The notes beneath the pieces are model-generated. The model did not search any database, was not told where the DNA came from, and saw only the letters and a list, made by a program, of their open reading frames with translations. A stretch of DNA of 7,519 nucleotides from an uncultured Sphingobacteriia bacterium (GTDB lineage Bacteria > Bacteroidota > Bacteroidia > Chitinophagales > Chitinophagaceae): contig CAMFKK010000105.1 of the NCBI GenBank assembly GCA_945957225.1, positions 1-7,519 on the forward strand, in the 5' to 3' direction. Shown piece by piece: positions 7,080-7,519 of the stretch (its first letter is position 1; each line of letters opens with the position of its first letter). The position numbers and the translations under genes are program-made.

Positions 7080-7519
7080 ATGCAAAACATTTTAAAGAAG
7101 GTCAGCATTGTTCCACGCTGGATCATTTTTTTTCTTGATTTGGCGGTTACTCAGGTTTGTTTGTTTTTTGCCATTTTGTTAAAACTGAATTTAACTTTTA
7201 CAGGGATTAATTGGGAATCAGTTTTAAATACCACTTTATTAATTGGTATTATAAATGTATTGGTTTTTGCGTCTATAAGGACCTACGCTGGTATTGTAAG
7301 GTTCACAGGTATACAAGATGCCTATAGAATAGGTGTTTCTGTTATTTTATCCTCAAGTATCTTATTTGCAGTACATATTATTACAAAAGATTATGCCAAT
7401 AAATTTGTACTGAGCAATGTGGTGGTTATTATTTACTCAACATTTAGTTTTCTAGCACTGATTTCTTATAGAGTGATGGTAAAATTTGTATTTGCTTATT
7501 CTCGCAAATACAATATGGC
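7080..7519 (+). CDS. Membrane-bound nucleotide-sugar dehydratase/epimerase, N-terminal part (FlaA1/PglF/WbpM-like)
   Basis: The gene runs off the right edge; 146 codons are visible. They encode four hydrophobic segments (about residues 13-37, 50-66, 83-99 and 110-130), with RTYAGIVRFTGIQDAYRI between the second and third. The four-helix layout and this motif (usual form YRGIIRYT..ED..RI) are typical of the N-terminal membrane region of polysaccharide biosynthesis proteins of the PglF/WbpM/CapD type. Those enzymes carry a C-terminal NAD(P)-binding short-chain dehydrogenase domain and usually remove water from UDP-GlcNAc at C4/C6. The catalytic domain is outside the window, so activity cannot be confirmed. 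ATG 7080 is preceded by an A-rich stretch (AACCAAAACAAAAATC), and an in-frame stop at 7041-7043 with no other ATG between supports this start. A second priming transferase is the main alternative, but the motif argues against it. Confidence 0.78.
   Translation, partial: MQNILKKVSIVPRWIIFFLDLAVTQVCLFFAILLKLNLTFTGINWESVLNTTLLIGIINVLVFASIRTYAGIVRFTGIQDAYRIGVSVILSSSILFAVHIITKDYANKFVLSNVVVIIYSTFSFLALISYRVMVKFVFAYSRKYNM

Noticed and set aside
1..7519. CRISPR array, insertion sequence, tRNA or rRNA
   Set aside because: I found no regularly spaced repeats, no transposase-like reading frame with terminal repeats, and no tRNA or rRNA-like sequence on either strand.

Overview
The window is A+T-rich DNA that reads as part of a capsule or exopolysaccharide locus from a Bacteroidota bacterium. 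The evidence for Bacteroidota is the near absence of Shine-Dalgarno sequences before the genes, a candidate TAnnTTTG-type -7 element, and protein architectures typical of the phylum: a Wzi-family barrel, a long multi-SLBB export protein that lacks a lipobox, and a chain-length protein without a kinase domain. A member of Chitinophagia or Sphingobacteriia is plausible, but I cannot fix a genus from the sequence.

Layout. Positions 1-373 hold no convincing gene. They contain a strong terminator-like hairpin (109-158), a set of short A/T-rich repeats (243-342) and a candidate promoter (334-341). Four co-directional genes follow with gaps of 11, 28 and 2 nt, which looks like one transcription unit: a membrane phosphoglycosyl transferase that primes the lipid carrier (374-1828), a Wzi-family outer-membrane protein (1840-3483), a large Wza-like polysaccharide export protein with about six SLBB modules (3512-5827), and a Wzz-type polysaccharide co-polymerase (5830-6897). 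A 182-nt non-coding gap with several inverted repeats (6898-7079) separates these from the N-terminal membrane region of a fifth gene (7080 to the window edge). That gene is probably a FlaA1/PglF/WbpM-type nucleotide-sugar dehydratase, cut off before its catalytic domain.

How they work together. The transferase would load the first sugar phosphate onto undecaprenyl phosphate. The dehydratase would supply a modified nucleotide sugar. The Wzz protein would set chain length at the inner membrane, the SLBB protein would carry polymer across the periplasm and outer membrane, and the Wzi protein would help attach or organise it at the surface. The flippase, polymerase and other glycosyltransferases are not in the window and presumably lie downstream. 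No tyrosine kinase (Wzc C-terminal domain) or phosphatase (Wzb) is present here.

I see a recognisable system in Bacteroidota-style form rather than a clearly new one. The points most worth a second look are the six-module export protein with its N-terminal helical repeat, the structured 182-nt gap, and the repeat-bearing leader region.
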